From NCBI GenBank assembly GCA_964483175.1, contig CAZAAT010000067.1, forward strand, positions 1 through 10,990: 10,990 nucleotides of DNA, given 5' to 3'. Positions 1-7,827 of this stretch are shown here, in pieces (the first letter of the stretch is position 1; each line of letters begins with the position of its first letter). The notes under the pieces are model-generated. The model was not told the DNA's origin. It ran no database searches and saw only the letters and a program-made list of their open reading frames with translations. This DNA is from JAAYHC01 sp964483175. GTDB taxonomy: Bacteria > Bacillota > UBA5301. The position numbers and the translations under genes are program-made.

Positions 1-1172
1 CGAAAAGCTAAACGATATTCATCAAGGATTTCTACTTGGGAGATGTAGGCGGCGAAAAATCCTCTCCGAGCCAGCCTCCTTTCCGGGTCTAGGAGGCGGG
101 AAAAACTATGGTAAACTTCGCGAGCAGTTAATGCTGTTCCGTCTTGGAAGAAGACTCCGGTACGTAATTGCACCTCCCAGATCAGCCCGCCTTCGTGCGG
201 AATGGCGGCCAGGGCTAAGGATGGGATAAGCTCACCAGACGGGGTTAGCTCAAAAAGGGTATCAAAAATGTGCATGTTGACAATTGCGGAGGGATTATCG
301 CTGGTATCGTGGGGGTCTAGGCGGACTACATCGGTGGCCATTGCCACGGTCAATATTTTTCCGTTTATCTGCCGCCACCAAGTGGGGATGGTCTGGTTCG
401 GATCCTTGCGAATGATTACATAGGTTCCGGTGGGAAGGTTTTCAAAAACCCAACGGGCATCGGGAAGATCCAATCGGATACAGCCGTGGCTGGCCGGTGT
501 GCCGAGCCGAGCACGTTCGCCGATCTTGATCTGCCGATTGTGGTCAAAAGGAACCGAATGGAAAAGATAATTCCCCTTGAGCCGAACCCAGTAATAAGCA
601 CCTTCTTGATATTTGGCCGACCAGAAAGAGTACCCACGATCCTTGATCTGAAAGACACCTGCCGGAGTCGGGGTTTCGGCTCGGCCGGCGGAACAAGTCA
701 TCGTTCGGATGAGCTGATCACCAAGCCAAACTCGGACGACTTGCGGATTCTCCGCTTCGGCAACTTCAACCCACAATTTGTTAGTGTAATCAGCCGTATT
801 CAAGGTGTATTCTTCGGTTAAGCGGGTGCCGTTGATCATTTCGATTTCAACACGCAAGTTCAGCTCTGTACCGAAGGGATAGGGCTGTTTGGGGTAATAG
901 GTGAGGGTATGGCCTTCAACAACGGTCTGACCTTGTAGCCCATGCACCATTATTTGGCCGCTGACAGCAGGTTGGGCGGAGACGAATACTAAAGGTTGGT
1001 ATGGGCCGACCTCCTGGTTCGCCTGCCGAAAAATTAGCGGAGCTCCGGGTAACCTTCGACCCATCTCTGAGAAGCCAACCGGAGGCCGGCACAGTAGCAC
1101 TAGCAGCCAAATGCCAATCAACACGAGCAAATGGCTCCCGTGAGAAATCGTGCTAAATCTTGGCGACCTCAA
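1..1172 (-). CDS. L,D-transpeptidase (YkuD) fused to a family 5 solute-binding domain; C-terminus beyond the left edge
   Basis: About 390 residues are visible in one open frame from a TTG at 1172-1170; an in-frame TGA lies at 1187-1185 and a GAGGGGG ribosome site precedes the TTG. Residues 15-28 form a hydrophobic signal anchor. Residues about 45-120 resemble a bacterial Ig-like domain. Residues about 120-260 are a YkuD domain: an HSVPFD motif with His205, then SHGCIRL at 228-234 with catalytic Cys231 and His229. YkuD enzymes make 3-3 peptidoglycan cross-links or attach proteins to the wall, outside the membrane. After a linker of roughly a dozen residues, KILTVAMATDVVRLDP (from residue 272), FDTLFEL, then GLIWEVQLRTGVFFQDG match the start of SBP_bac_5 peptide-binding proteins (OppA/DppA/MppA type). 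This part has no signal sequence of its own. The gene is divergent from hppA. YkuD is certain; the solute-binding call is strong but only its first ~120 residues are seen. Confidence 0.9.
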   Translation of the reverse strand, partial: MRSPRFSTISHGSHLLVLIGIWLLVLLCRPPVGFSEMGRRLPGAPLIFRQANQEVGPYQPLVFVSAQPAVSGQIMVHGLQGQTVVEGHTLTYYPKQPYPFGTELNLRVEIEMINGTRLTEEYTLNTADYTNKLWVEVAEAENPQVVRVWLGDQLIRTMTCSAGRAETPTPAGVFQIKDRGYSFWSAKYQEGAYYWVRLKGNYLFHSVPFDHNRQIKIGERARLGTPASHGCIRLDLPDARWVFENLPTGTYVIIRKDPNQTIPTWWRQINGKILTVAMATDVVRLDPHDTSDNPSAIVNMHIFDTLFELTPSGELIPSLALAAIPHEGGLIWEVQLRTGVFFQDGTALTAREVYHSFSRLLDPERRLARRGFFAAYISQVEILDEYRLAF

Positions 1173-1314
1173 CGCCCGCCCCCCTCATTACCAGGTTATT
1201 TTATACTCTGGAATTAAATGACCGGAAGGCCAATTTTCCGTTTATTGCAGGAACTACTACTATAAGGTAGAAATACGTATAGTTAATATTTTGTAAAGGA
1301 GTGTCGGAGATCAA

Positions 1315-3456
1315 ATGGAGCAATTCGTTCTGTTCCTCGCTCCCCTGGCAGCAGTAGCGGCCTTATTGTTTACCAAGTATTTAGCTGCCCAAATCAATAA
1401 ATATGATGAGGGGCCGCCGAAGGTGGTTGAGATTGCCACGGCCGTTCGCGAGGGTGCTCGCGCTTATCTCAATCGGCAATACCGAGCCGTAGCTGTATTT
1501 TTTGCTATTGTTTTTGTGGTTCTTCTTCTGTTAAGCTGGACCGGGTTATTGGGCACGTATGTCCCCTACGCGTTTTTATCTGGTGGCTTGTTATCAGCTT
1601 TGTCCGGTTATATCGGAATGACTACTGCTACCAATGCTAGCGGACGGACGGCGATGGCTGCCAAAAACAGCCTCAACCAAGGTTTAAGGGTTGCCTTTTC
1701 TAGCGGTGCAGTTATGGGCCTGACAGTTGTTGGCCTGGGTATGGTGCACATCAGTCTCTGGTATTACTTGCTCAATGCGATTTATGGTGGGGTTGAACTT
1801 TCACAGCGGATTGGGATTATTACCAGCACTCTCGTTACCGCTGGAATGGGTGCTAGCTTCATGGCTCTTTTTGCTAGGGTCGGCGGTGGTATCTTTACCA
1901 AAGCTGCTGACGTGGGGGCTGACCTGGTTGGCAAGGTCGAAGCCGGTATCCCCGAAGATGATCCGCGCAATCCGGCAGTAATTGCTGACAATGTCGGCGA
2001 TAACGTGGGTGATGTCGCTGGTATGGGAGCAGACCTCTACGAATCCTACATCGGTGCTATCGTAGCTACCGCTGCTTTAGCTGTTGGTGCTGGTCTGGGA
2101 CTAGCCGGGGTGGCCCTGCCGATTGGTCTGGCCGCGGTTGGCGTATTTGCCGCGATTGTTGGTACCTTCTTCGTCAAAACTGAAGAAGATGCCAGTCAGG
2201 CTGTGCTCTTAGCCGCCTTGCGCAAGGGTACTAACGCATCAGCTATCATCATCGTTTTTGCGGCCTTCTTGTTGACCAAGGCACTTATTCCGGAGACCGT
2301 ACAGATTGCTGGTAATACTATTTCGGTTAGCTCTTGGGGTATTTATCTTTCCATCCTGGCCGGCTTGGTATCTGGTATTCTAATTGGCCGAATTACTGAG
2401 TATTACACCTCAGCTGAGTATAAGCCGACTCAGGAGATCGCCTCATCAGGTAAAACCGGACCGGCTACCGTAATCATCAGCGGACTCTCAGTTGGCATGA
2501 TGTCGACGTTGGCACCGGTTTTGGTAGTTGCAGCCACAATCTTGCTCAGTTTCTATCTCTCCGGCGGGACTGCTCACTTTGCTTTGGGATTGTTCGGGAT
2601 CGGACTGTCTGCAGTTGGTATGCTGAGTACGCTTGGAATTACTTTGGCAACAGATGCCTACGGACCGGTCGCAGATAATGCTGGCGGAATTGCTGAGATG
2701 GCTCAATTGGGACCTGAGGTTCGGGTGCGAACCGACGCCTTGGACTCTCTCGGCAATACTACTGCAGCAACCGGAAAAGGCTTTGCTATTGGGTCTGCTG
2801 CTTTAACGGCATTGGCTCTTCTAGCCTCCTATAGTGATCAGGTTCGGACGATTGCTGCGGATGCAGGGATCACTCTAAATCTTGACTATAGTATTATGAA
2901 CCCGCCGGTGCTGATCGGATTGTTTATCGGTGGTGTCTTGCCCTTTGTCTTCAGCTCTCTGACCATGCAGGCGGTTGGCCGGGCAGCTCAGTCCATCGTA
3001 GTTGAGGTTAGACGTCAGTTCCGTGAGATTAAGGGCTTGATGGAAGGTACAGCTAAACCCGACTATGCGAGCTGTGTCGATATTTGTACTAAGTCAGCAT
3101 TGTCGGAGATGGTTTTACCGTCTCTGTTAGCAGTTATCGCTCCATTGGTTGTTGGCTTGATTCTCGGAGTCAATGGTGTTCAGGGTTTGTTGGCCGGTTC
3201 TACTGTCAGCGGCTTTCTCTTGGCGCTCATGATGTCTAACTCCGGTGGGGCCTGGGATAATGCGAAAAAATATGTTGAAGAGGGCAATCATGGTGGTAAG
3301 GGATCGGAAGCCCACAAGGCTACCGTTGTTGGTGACACGGTTGGCGATCCGTTTAAGGATACTTCCGGACCTTCACTTAACATTCTCATCAAGCTGTTAA
3401 GCATGGTTTCGCTAGTCTTCGCGGCGCTGGTAATTAAATTCAGCATCCTAGGTTAA
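1315..3456 (+). CDS. hppA: K+-dependent, probably Na+-translocating membrane pyrophosphatase
   Basis: An integral membrane enzyme of 713 residues, a normal length for the family, with many hydrophobic segments (about 16 expected). It hydrolyses cytoplasmic pyrophosphate and pumps cations outward. Substrate-binding motifs are intact: ADVGADLVGKVEAG (198-211), the Asp-rich DNVGDNVGD loop (225-233), DNAGGIAEM mid-protein, and GDTVGDPFKDTSGP near the C-terminus. After GNTT, Ala484 and Gly487 occupy the positions that are Lys and Thr in K+-independent enzymes, so K+ dependence is predicted. Glu243 in GMGADLYESY sits where Na+-pumping enzymes such as that of Thermotoga maritima carry it. Na+ (or mixed Na+/H+) transport is therefore likely, although some H+-pumping subfamilies share this position. 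The ATG has GGAG at 1306-1309 and a stronger but more distant AAAGGAG at 1295-1301. The gene is monocistronic, bounded by a divergent gene and a terminator. No convincing promoter was found upstream. Confidence 0.96.
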   Translation: MEQFVLFLAPLAAVAALLFTKYLAAQINKYDEGPPKVVEIATAVREGARAYLNRQYRAVAVFFAIVFVVLLLLSWTGLLGTYVPYAFLSGGLLSALSGYIGMTTATNASGRTAMAAKNSLNQGLRVAFSSGAVMGLTVVGLGMVHISLWYYLLNAIYGGVELSQRIGIITSTLVTAGMGASFMALFARVGGGIFTKAADVGADLVGKVEAGIPEDDPRNPAVIADNVGDNVGDVAGMGADLYESYIGAIVATAALAVGAGLGLAGVALPIGLAAVGVFAAIVGTFFVKTEEDASQAVLLAALRKGTNASAIIIVFAAFLLTKALIPETVQIAGNTISVSSWGIYLSILAGLVSGILIGRITEYYTSAEYKPTQEIASSGKTGPATVIISGLSVGMMSTLAPVLVVAATILLSFYLSGGTAHFALGLFGIGLSAVGMLSTLGITLATDAYGPVADNAGGIAEMAQLGPEVRVRTDALDSLGNTTAATGKGFAIGSAALTALALLASYSDQVRTIAADAGITLNLDYSIMNPPVLIGLFIGGVLPFVFSSLTMQAVGRAAQSIVVEVRRQFREIKGLMEGTAKPDYASCVDICTKSALSEMVLPSLLAVIAPLVVGLILGVNGVQGLLAGSTVSGFLLALMMSNSGGAWDNAKKYVEEGNHGGKGSEAHKATVVGDTVGDPFKDTSGPSLNILIKLLSMVSLVFAALVIKFSILG

Positions 3457-3482
3457 AACACCAACTCTTAATTACGCTTTGC

Positions 3483-3517
3483 AAGGGGGATCGGATTATC
3501 CGACCCCCTTATTGTTT
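3483..3517 (+). terminator. Intrinsic terminator of hppA
   Basis: Stem AAGGGGG (3483-3489) plus TCGGA (3491-3495) pairs with TCCGA plus CCCCCTT (3499-3510), with one bulged A at 3490 and a TTA loop. It is followed by a broken T-rich tail (ATTGTTT). It lies 27 bases past the hppA stop and only about 50 bases before the next gene, so it separates the two transcription units or attenuates read-through. Confidence 0.85.
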
Positions 3518-3563
3518 GGCGCAGGAAATATTTTTCGAACTGTTGAAGTATCCAACTGGTGAG

Positions 3564-5495
3564 ATGATGCAACAAACCAAGGCTACAATCTGTGCACGGG
3601 ATTGTTATGCGAACTGTGGACTGCTGGTGTCAATTGAAGATGGCAGGGCAGTAGCTTTGCGGGGTGACCCTAATCATCCCTATAATCAGGGGATGTGCTG
3701 CGGAAAAAGCAGGCAGTTTATTGATTTGCTTTATAGCCCGTTCCGGGTCAGAACGCCTCTATGGAAACGGGATGGTGAGTTTGTGCCACTCTCCTGGGAT
3801 CTGGCGCTGGATCTGATCTGTGAGCGATTGACCGAGGCGAAAAACGACTCCGGGGTTACCGCGATTTTACATTACAGTGATTATGCACATAGCGGCTGTT
3901 TGCATAACAACGTGAGTAAACGTTTCTTTCGAGCCTTCGGTGGTTGTACCCGCCCGGTTGGCAGCCTGTGCATGTCGGCTGGAGTTGCCGCGCTCAAGGC
4001 AGCCTGTGGCGTGTTGGTTAGCAAAGATTTTGCCGATCTGGCCAAGGCGGGCTCCATTATTATCTGGGGAGCTAACCCGGCGGTGACCAATCTACCGTTT
4101 CTCCAGTACTTGCGGGCAGCCAAACGAGCAGGAGCTAGGATTTATCTAATTGATCCGATCCGCACTGAAACCGCAGCCATAGCCGATGAATGTATTCAGG
4201 TGCGGCCGGGTGCCGATATTGAGTTAGCCTTAGCGTTAGCCCGGGTATTGCTCGAAACCGGGGCGGTTGATCCGGAGTATATTGGTGAAAATACAGATGG
4301 CTTTGAGGGCTTCAAAGAGCTGGCATTTAGCGTTGAAAAGAAGGCTGTCGAAAGAGTTACCGGGCTAGCGTGGGATACTATCACGAACTTGGCTTTGACT
4401 ATGGCTGATCGTGGGCCGATTTCGGCAGTTCTCGGCTTTGGCCTGCAGCGGCGCACGAGTGGAGCGCAAGCAATCTGGGCCATTGCCAGTTTATGTGCTC
4501 TCTTGGGTAACTTGGACGGACCCGGCGCTGGTTTGTATTACGCCCATGAAAATTGGCGGGTACTGGGAGATATTAGCGGAACTGACGAGTTTTCGTTTGT
4601 TGAAAGAACTATCCAACGCGGTGCTGCTGGTTCCGAGTTATTACGGCTCGGATCGCAAATCAAGGTGGCGGTGATCAATCAGGCCAATCCGTTGGTGCAA
4701 AACCCAGCCCCGGATTTAATAGCCAAAGCGTTGGCTGAGATACCTTTCGTCGTGGTCATCGATCAGTTTATGACCCCGACCGCCCAGGCCGCCGATCTGG
4801 TATTACCCACCACGAGTTTTTTCGAAGATGGTGATTTAATTTATAATTCTTGGCATCGCTATCTAACTCTTTCACAACCGGTTGTTGAACCGGTCGGCCA
4901 GAGCCGGCCCGATCCGGATATTTTTCTCGACCTAGCAGCCAGGTTAGGTTTATTTTCCACCACCCGCGAGGAGCTTTTAAGTCAGGTAATCGCGCCGCTA
5001 GCTCCGCTAGGTGTAACTTTAGAAAACCTGAGCCGTCCGTGGTATTACGATCCTGCAACCAGGATTGATAAATTTCACTTTTGGACCGGGCAGGAGCGGG
5101 AATTCAGTTATCGGCCACCTGAACCAGCTGCCCCGGCGGAATATCCATATGTGCTGTTAACCCCTCAGCCGAGCCAAGCAACGCACTCACAAGGCCTGGC
5201 TGCGCAATCTGGCGAACCTTTGATCTTCTACCTTCATCCTCAAACAGCCAGAGCGTGCCGTGTCGAGCCTGGCCAGGAGATACACGTCCGGACCGCCAGG
5301 GCGGAGATACCCGGCAGATGTGTAATCGATGAACGGGTGCATCCGGAAGTCGTGTTGTCTTATAACGGATTGTGGCCTTCCAACCCTGGTTCGGGGTTAA
5401 ACGTATTGATCTCTGAGAAGATTTCGTCAGCTGGCGAGCAAGCAGCGATGTATGATTGTTATTGCGCGATTAGAGGGGGTAAGTCTGGTGTATGA
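3564..5495 (+). CDS. Stand-alone molybdopterin/4Fe-4S oxidoreductase (DMSO reductase superfamily)
   Basis: About 643 residues from the ATG at 3564. An N-terminal 4Fe-4S domain shows Cys10, Cys14, Cys18 and Cys46 (C-x3-C-x3-C-x27-C, followed by GK). The molybdopterin domain follows, including GSLCMSAG; Cys136 there is at the expected place for the Mo or W ligand (compare Sec140 of formate dehydrogenase H). IIIWGANPAVT and YLIDPIRTETA are typical cofactor-binding segments, and FMTPTAQAADLVLPTTSFFEDG fits the third domain. The last ~110 residues form the molybdopterin-dinucleotide domain, ending with the usual NVLISEKISSAGEQAAMYD-like segment. There is no Tat signal, so it is probably cytoplasmic. 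No iron-sulfur or membrane partner subunit is adjacent. The substrate cannot be predicted. The start is uncertain: ATG 3564 or 3567 has only a close GGTGAG, while the frame is open back to a TTG at 3516 that lies in the terminator tail. The 3' end overlaps the next gene. Confidence 0.92.
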   Translation: MMQQTKATICARDCYANCGLLVSIEDGRAVALRGDPNHPYNQGMCCGKSRQFIDLLYSPFRVRTPLWKRDGEFVPLSWDLALDLICERLTEAKNDSGVTAILHYSDYAHSGCLHNNVSKRFFRAFGGCTRPVGSLCMSAGVAALKAACGVLVSKDFADLAKAGSIIIWGANPAVTNLPFLQYLRAAKRAGARIYLIDPIRTETAAIADECIQVRPGADIELALALARVLLETGAVDPEYIGENTDGFEGFKELAFSVEKKAVERVTGLAWDTITNLALTMADRGPISAVLGFGLQRRTSGAQAIWAIASLCALLGNLDGPGAGLYYAHENWRVLGDISGTDEFSFVERTIQRGAAGSELLRLGSQIKVAVINQANPLVQNPAPDLIAKALAEIPFVVVIDQFMTPTAQAADLVLPTTSFFEDGDLIYNSWHRYLTLSQPVVEPVGQSRPDPDIFLDLAARLGLFSTTREELLSQVIAPLAPLGVTLENLSRPWYYDPATRIDKFHFWTGQEREFSYRPPEPAAPAEYPYVLLTPQPSQATHSQGLAAQSGEPLIFYLHPQTARACRVEPGQEIHVRTARAEIPGRCVIDERVHPEVVLSYNGLWPSNPGSGLNVLISEKISSAGEQAAMYDCYCAIRGGKSGV

Positions 5496-7695
5496 TGCGC
5501 AGAATACTATCTTTGCCTTGGACATTGGGACGCGGACTGTAGCGGGTTTGGTAGTGACCGATGAACCAAATCCTCGCGTCCTCGCTGCATCAATGCATGA
5601 ACATGCTAGTCGATCTATGGAGGATGGGCAGATTCATGATGTTGAGGCGGTGGCCAAAGTTGTTAGATGTATAGCGGATGAACTATGCGAACAAGTGGGG
5701 TTTCCCCTTGAGTCAGTAGCAATCGCGGCAGCTGGGCGCAGCCTCTTGACCCGGACAGCTGAAGTAGTTAAGGACATCCGAGCATGGGGGAGTATTTCCG
5801 CTGATGATGTGGCCGCCTTAGAGCTCGAAGCTATTCGGCAGGCTCAGCAGGAAATCCGGCGCAGCCAGTCCCAGGAGAGTGTGAATAGTCGCTATCATTG
5901 CGTCGGTTATAGTGTCAATGAATATCTTCTGGACAACAGCCCGATCAAAAAACTGGTCGGCCACCGTGGAAACGAAGTAATCATTAGGGTCACGGCCACC
6001 TTTCTGCCGGAAATCGTCGTGGATGCTTTGTGCACAGTCATCCGAATTGCTGGGTTGAGCGTGCGAAGTATAACCTTAGAGCCAATCGCTGCCAGTCAGG
6101 TGGTAATTCCGCCAGATTTACGACTGCTAAACCTAGCGTTGATCGATATGGGCGCCGGCACCAGCGATATTGCCATCGCCAAAGATGGGATGATCACCGG
6201 CTATGGGATGGTTGCGCTGGCCGGCGATGAGGTCAGTGAATTTCTTGAAGAACAGTTCCTGCTTGATTTTGCAACCGCGGAAAAAGTCAAGCGACAGTTA
6301 GCCACCGCTAGTGAGGTGCAGTTTCGGGATATCTTGGGGACCAAATACCATTTGTCAGCGGCCGAAGTTGTCGAGGTGATTAAACCTACCATCGAAAAAA
6401 TCGGCAGGCAAATCGGTGAGGAGATTTTGCGGCTGAACGGGGGTCAGAGCCCCAAGGCGGTTATTTGCATCGGAGGAGCAAGCCAAACACCTAAACTGTG
6501 TGAAGTGTTGGCCGATACCCTGCAACTACCATCTAATCGAGTGGCGATTCGTTATGGCCGGGATGCTGCAGAATTATTCGGGCAGACCCCTGAGGCACTC
6601 ACTGGCCCGGATGGTATTACCCCGCTTGGCATAGCACTCAGTGCTCAGAGTCGCTCTGTACTATCCTTCCAAGCGGTTGACCTTACGGTTCAGGATCTCC
6701 CGGTACGCCTTTTTAATTTGATTGCCCCTACAATCGCTGATGCCCTGATTGCCGCCGATATAGATCCAAGTATCATTCGGAATCGGCTGGGCCTGGCTTT
6801 GACCGTCAAGGTTAACGGTACTTTCCGAATCGTTAGAGGTACTCCGGGTCGGCCAGGGCAGTTTTTGCTCAATGGAGAGCCGGCTTCTCTAGATACCCCA
6901 GTTCATGATGGCGATCACCTCACGATTATTCCGGCTGAAGATGGGGAAGCTGCCAAGGCGGTTGTAGCAGACTTGATTTCCGTCTCGGAAACACGCCAAT
7001 GCTATTTCAACGGGGAATTAGTTAGTCTACGGCCGACCGTCTTAGTCAATGGTGAACGGGCAAGCTTGGATATGTCGGTACCTGACGGTGCCGATATCAT
7101 TCATGATCAAAACCTGACTGTGCGAGATGTCCTGCGACAACAGGGGATTGCTCCAGATGGTAAACGCTGTATCCAAGTGATTGTTAACGGACGGACCAGG
7201 ACGATCCGCTTGCCAAGATTCCGGGTAACAGTCAATGGTGTGGAAACAGATTTGGATTATCGTCTAAGTGATGATGATCGGATCGATTATCAGGAAGATG
7301 GGTTACAGCCTACGGTGCGTTCTTTTTTACTTGAGAGGGAGCTCGAACAGGTAAATGCGGTCAGCTCGATAAACGTGACCGTAAACGGTGAGCCACTTAC
7401 ATTGCCGGGGGGGCCAGGCAAGCTCCTACGCAACGGCAAACCTGCCAGCCCAGATGACCCTGTACACGATGGTGACGATATCCAAGTTGTGCCAGGCCGG
7501 GGAGTGTCTCACTATTTTGCCGAAGTCTTTAACTATATACCGATAGAAATAGGCGAGCGGCCGGAGAAAGCGGTACTGATTACCTTGCGCAATGGCCAAC
7601 CGGCAGAATACTCTGATGAGCTGGCAGATGGCGATGAATTAGTAATTCGTTGGGAATGTGCGAATAATGTTGACACAACCATTGATGCAAGCTAA
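5488..7695 (+). CDS. FtsA-like actin-fold ATPase with C-terminal beta-grasp repeat array
   Basis: 735 residues from a GTG at 5488, chosen because GAGGGGG (5473-5479) lies 8 bases upstream; an in-frame ATG at 5452 has no better site. Residues 8-390 are an FtsA/PilM-type ATPase: phosphate-1 motif ALDIGTRT (10-16), the FtsA-like segment ITLEPIAAS, phosphate-2 motif DMGAGTSD (220-227), and adenosine motif IGGAS (328-332). From about 395 the protein differs from classical FtsA, which ends near 420 residues with an amphipathic membrane helix. Instead there are repeated V-N-G turns at 442, 461, 507, 520, 566, 582, 632, 648 and 701. They group into about five units of roughly 65 residues, several ending in D-x-PV-x-DGD. 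This resembles ThiS/TGS-like ubiquitin folds. The C-terminus lacks Gly-Gly, so it is not an obvious sulfur carrier. The start overlaps the oxidoreductase stop by 8 bases, implying translational coupling. Function is unknown; a scaffold or regulatory ATPase is plausible. Confidence 0.88.
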   Translation: MYDAQNTIFALDIGTRTVAGLVVTDEPNPRVLAASMHEHASRSMEDGQIHDVEAVAKVVRCIADELCEQVGFPLESVAIAAAGRSLLTRTAEVVKDIRAWGSISADDVAALELEAIRQAQQEIRRSQSQESVNSRYHCVGYSVNEYLLDNSPIKKLVGHRGNEVIIRVTATFLPEIVVDALCTVIRIAGLSVRSITLEPIAASQVVIPPDLRLLNLALIDMGAGTSDIAIAKDGMITGYGMVALAGDEVSEFLEEQFLLDFATAEKVKRQLATASEVQFRDILGTKYHLSAAEVVEVIKPTIEKIGRQIGEEILRLNGGQSPKAVICIGGASQTPKLCEVLADTLQLPSNRVAIRYGRDAAELFGQTPEALTGPDGITPLGIALSAQSRSVLSFQAVDLTVQDLPVRLFNLIAPTIADALIAADIDPSIIRNRLGLALTVKVNGTFRIVRGTPGRPGQFLLNGEPASLDTPVHDGDHLTIIPAEDGEAAKAVVADLISVSETRQCYFNGELVSLRPTVLVNGERASLDMSVPDGADIIHDQNLTVRDVLRQQGIAPDGKRCIQVIVNGRTRTIRLPRFRVTVNGVETDLDYRLSDDDRIDYQEDGLQPTVRSFLLERELEQVNAVSSINVTVNGEPLTLPGGPGKLLRNGKPASPDDPVHDGDDIQVVPGRGVSHYFAEVFNYIPIEIGERPEKAVLITLRNGQPAEYSDELADGDELVIRWECANNVDTTIDAS

Positions 7696-7698
7696 AAT
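7670..7698 (+). promoter_or_regulatory. Sigma-A promoter of the met operon
   Basis: A perfect TTGACA (7670-7675), a 17-base spacer, and TAAAAT (7693-7698, one mismatch to TATAAT). The -10 box contains the TAA stop of the FtsA-like gene, so the promoter lies inside the preceding coding sequence. A transcript would start near 7705, about 20 bases before the SAM riboswitch. Confidence 0.85.
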
Positions 7699-7725
7699 AT
7701 AGATTAACATTATTAATTACATAGA

Positions 7726-7827
7726 CCTTATCAAGAGAGGTGGAGGGACTGGCCCTATGAAACCCGGCAACCGCCAGCGATGGAAATGGTGCCAATTCCA
7801 GCAGGATTATGGTCCTGAGAGATAAGG
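7726..7827 (+). ncRNA. SAM-I (S-box) riboswitch
   Basis: P1 is CCTTATC (7726-7732) pairing with GATAAGG (7821-7827). Between them are the conserved S-box elements AGAGAGGTGGAGGGACTGGCC, ATGAAACCCGGCAACC and GGTGCCAATTCC, followed by GCAG and CTGAGAGATAAG. The aptamer binds S-adenosylmethionine. It precedes metNIQ and a terminator, so it should turn off methionine import when SAM is abundant. Confidence 0.97.

Noticed and set aside
202..821. Plus-strand open frames of 73 and 111 codons, and minus-strand frames at 416-658 and 916-1110
   Set aside because: They lie within the L,D-transpeptidase fusion gene in other frames and show no protein-like motifs.
1223..1240. Small hairpin CGGAA/TTCCG followed by TTTATT between the divergent genes
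   Set aside because: Only five base pairs, and no gene points into it that would need a terminator.
1245..1273. TTGCAG, 17 bases, TAGAAA as an hppA promoter
   Set aside because: About three of six -35 and four of six -10 positions match, too weak to call in an AT-rich spacer.
3516..3563. Upstream TTG start for the molybdopterin oxidoreductase
   Set aside because: The TTG lies in the T-rich tail of the hppA terminator with no ribosome site, and the added residues lie outside the 4Fe-4S domain.
5452..5487. ATG start for the FtsA-like protein giving 12 more residues
   Set aside because: No ribosome site precedes it, the overlap with the upstream gene would be 44 bases, and the GTG at 5488 has GAGGGGG at good spacing.
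6799..7695. Beta-grasp units as MoaD/ThiS-type sulfur carriers for the neighbouring molybdenum enzyme
   Set aside because: The protein ends in DTTIDAS without Gly-Gly, and the units are internal, so thiocarboxylate chemistry is not supported.
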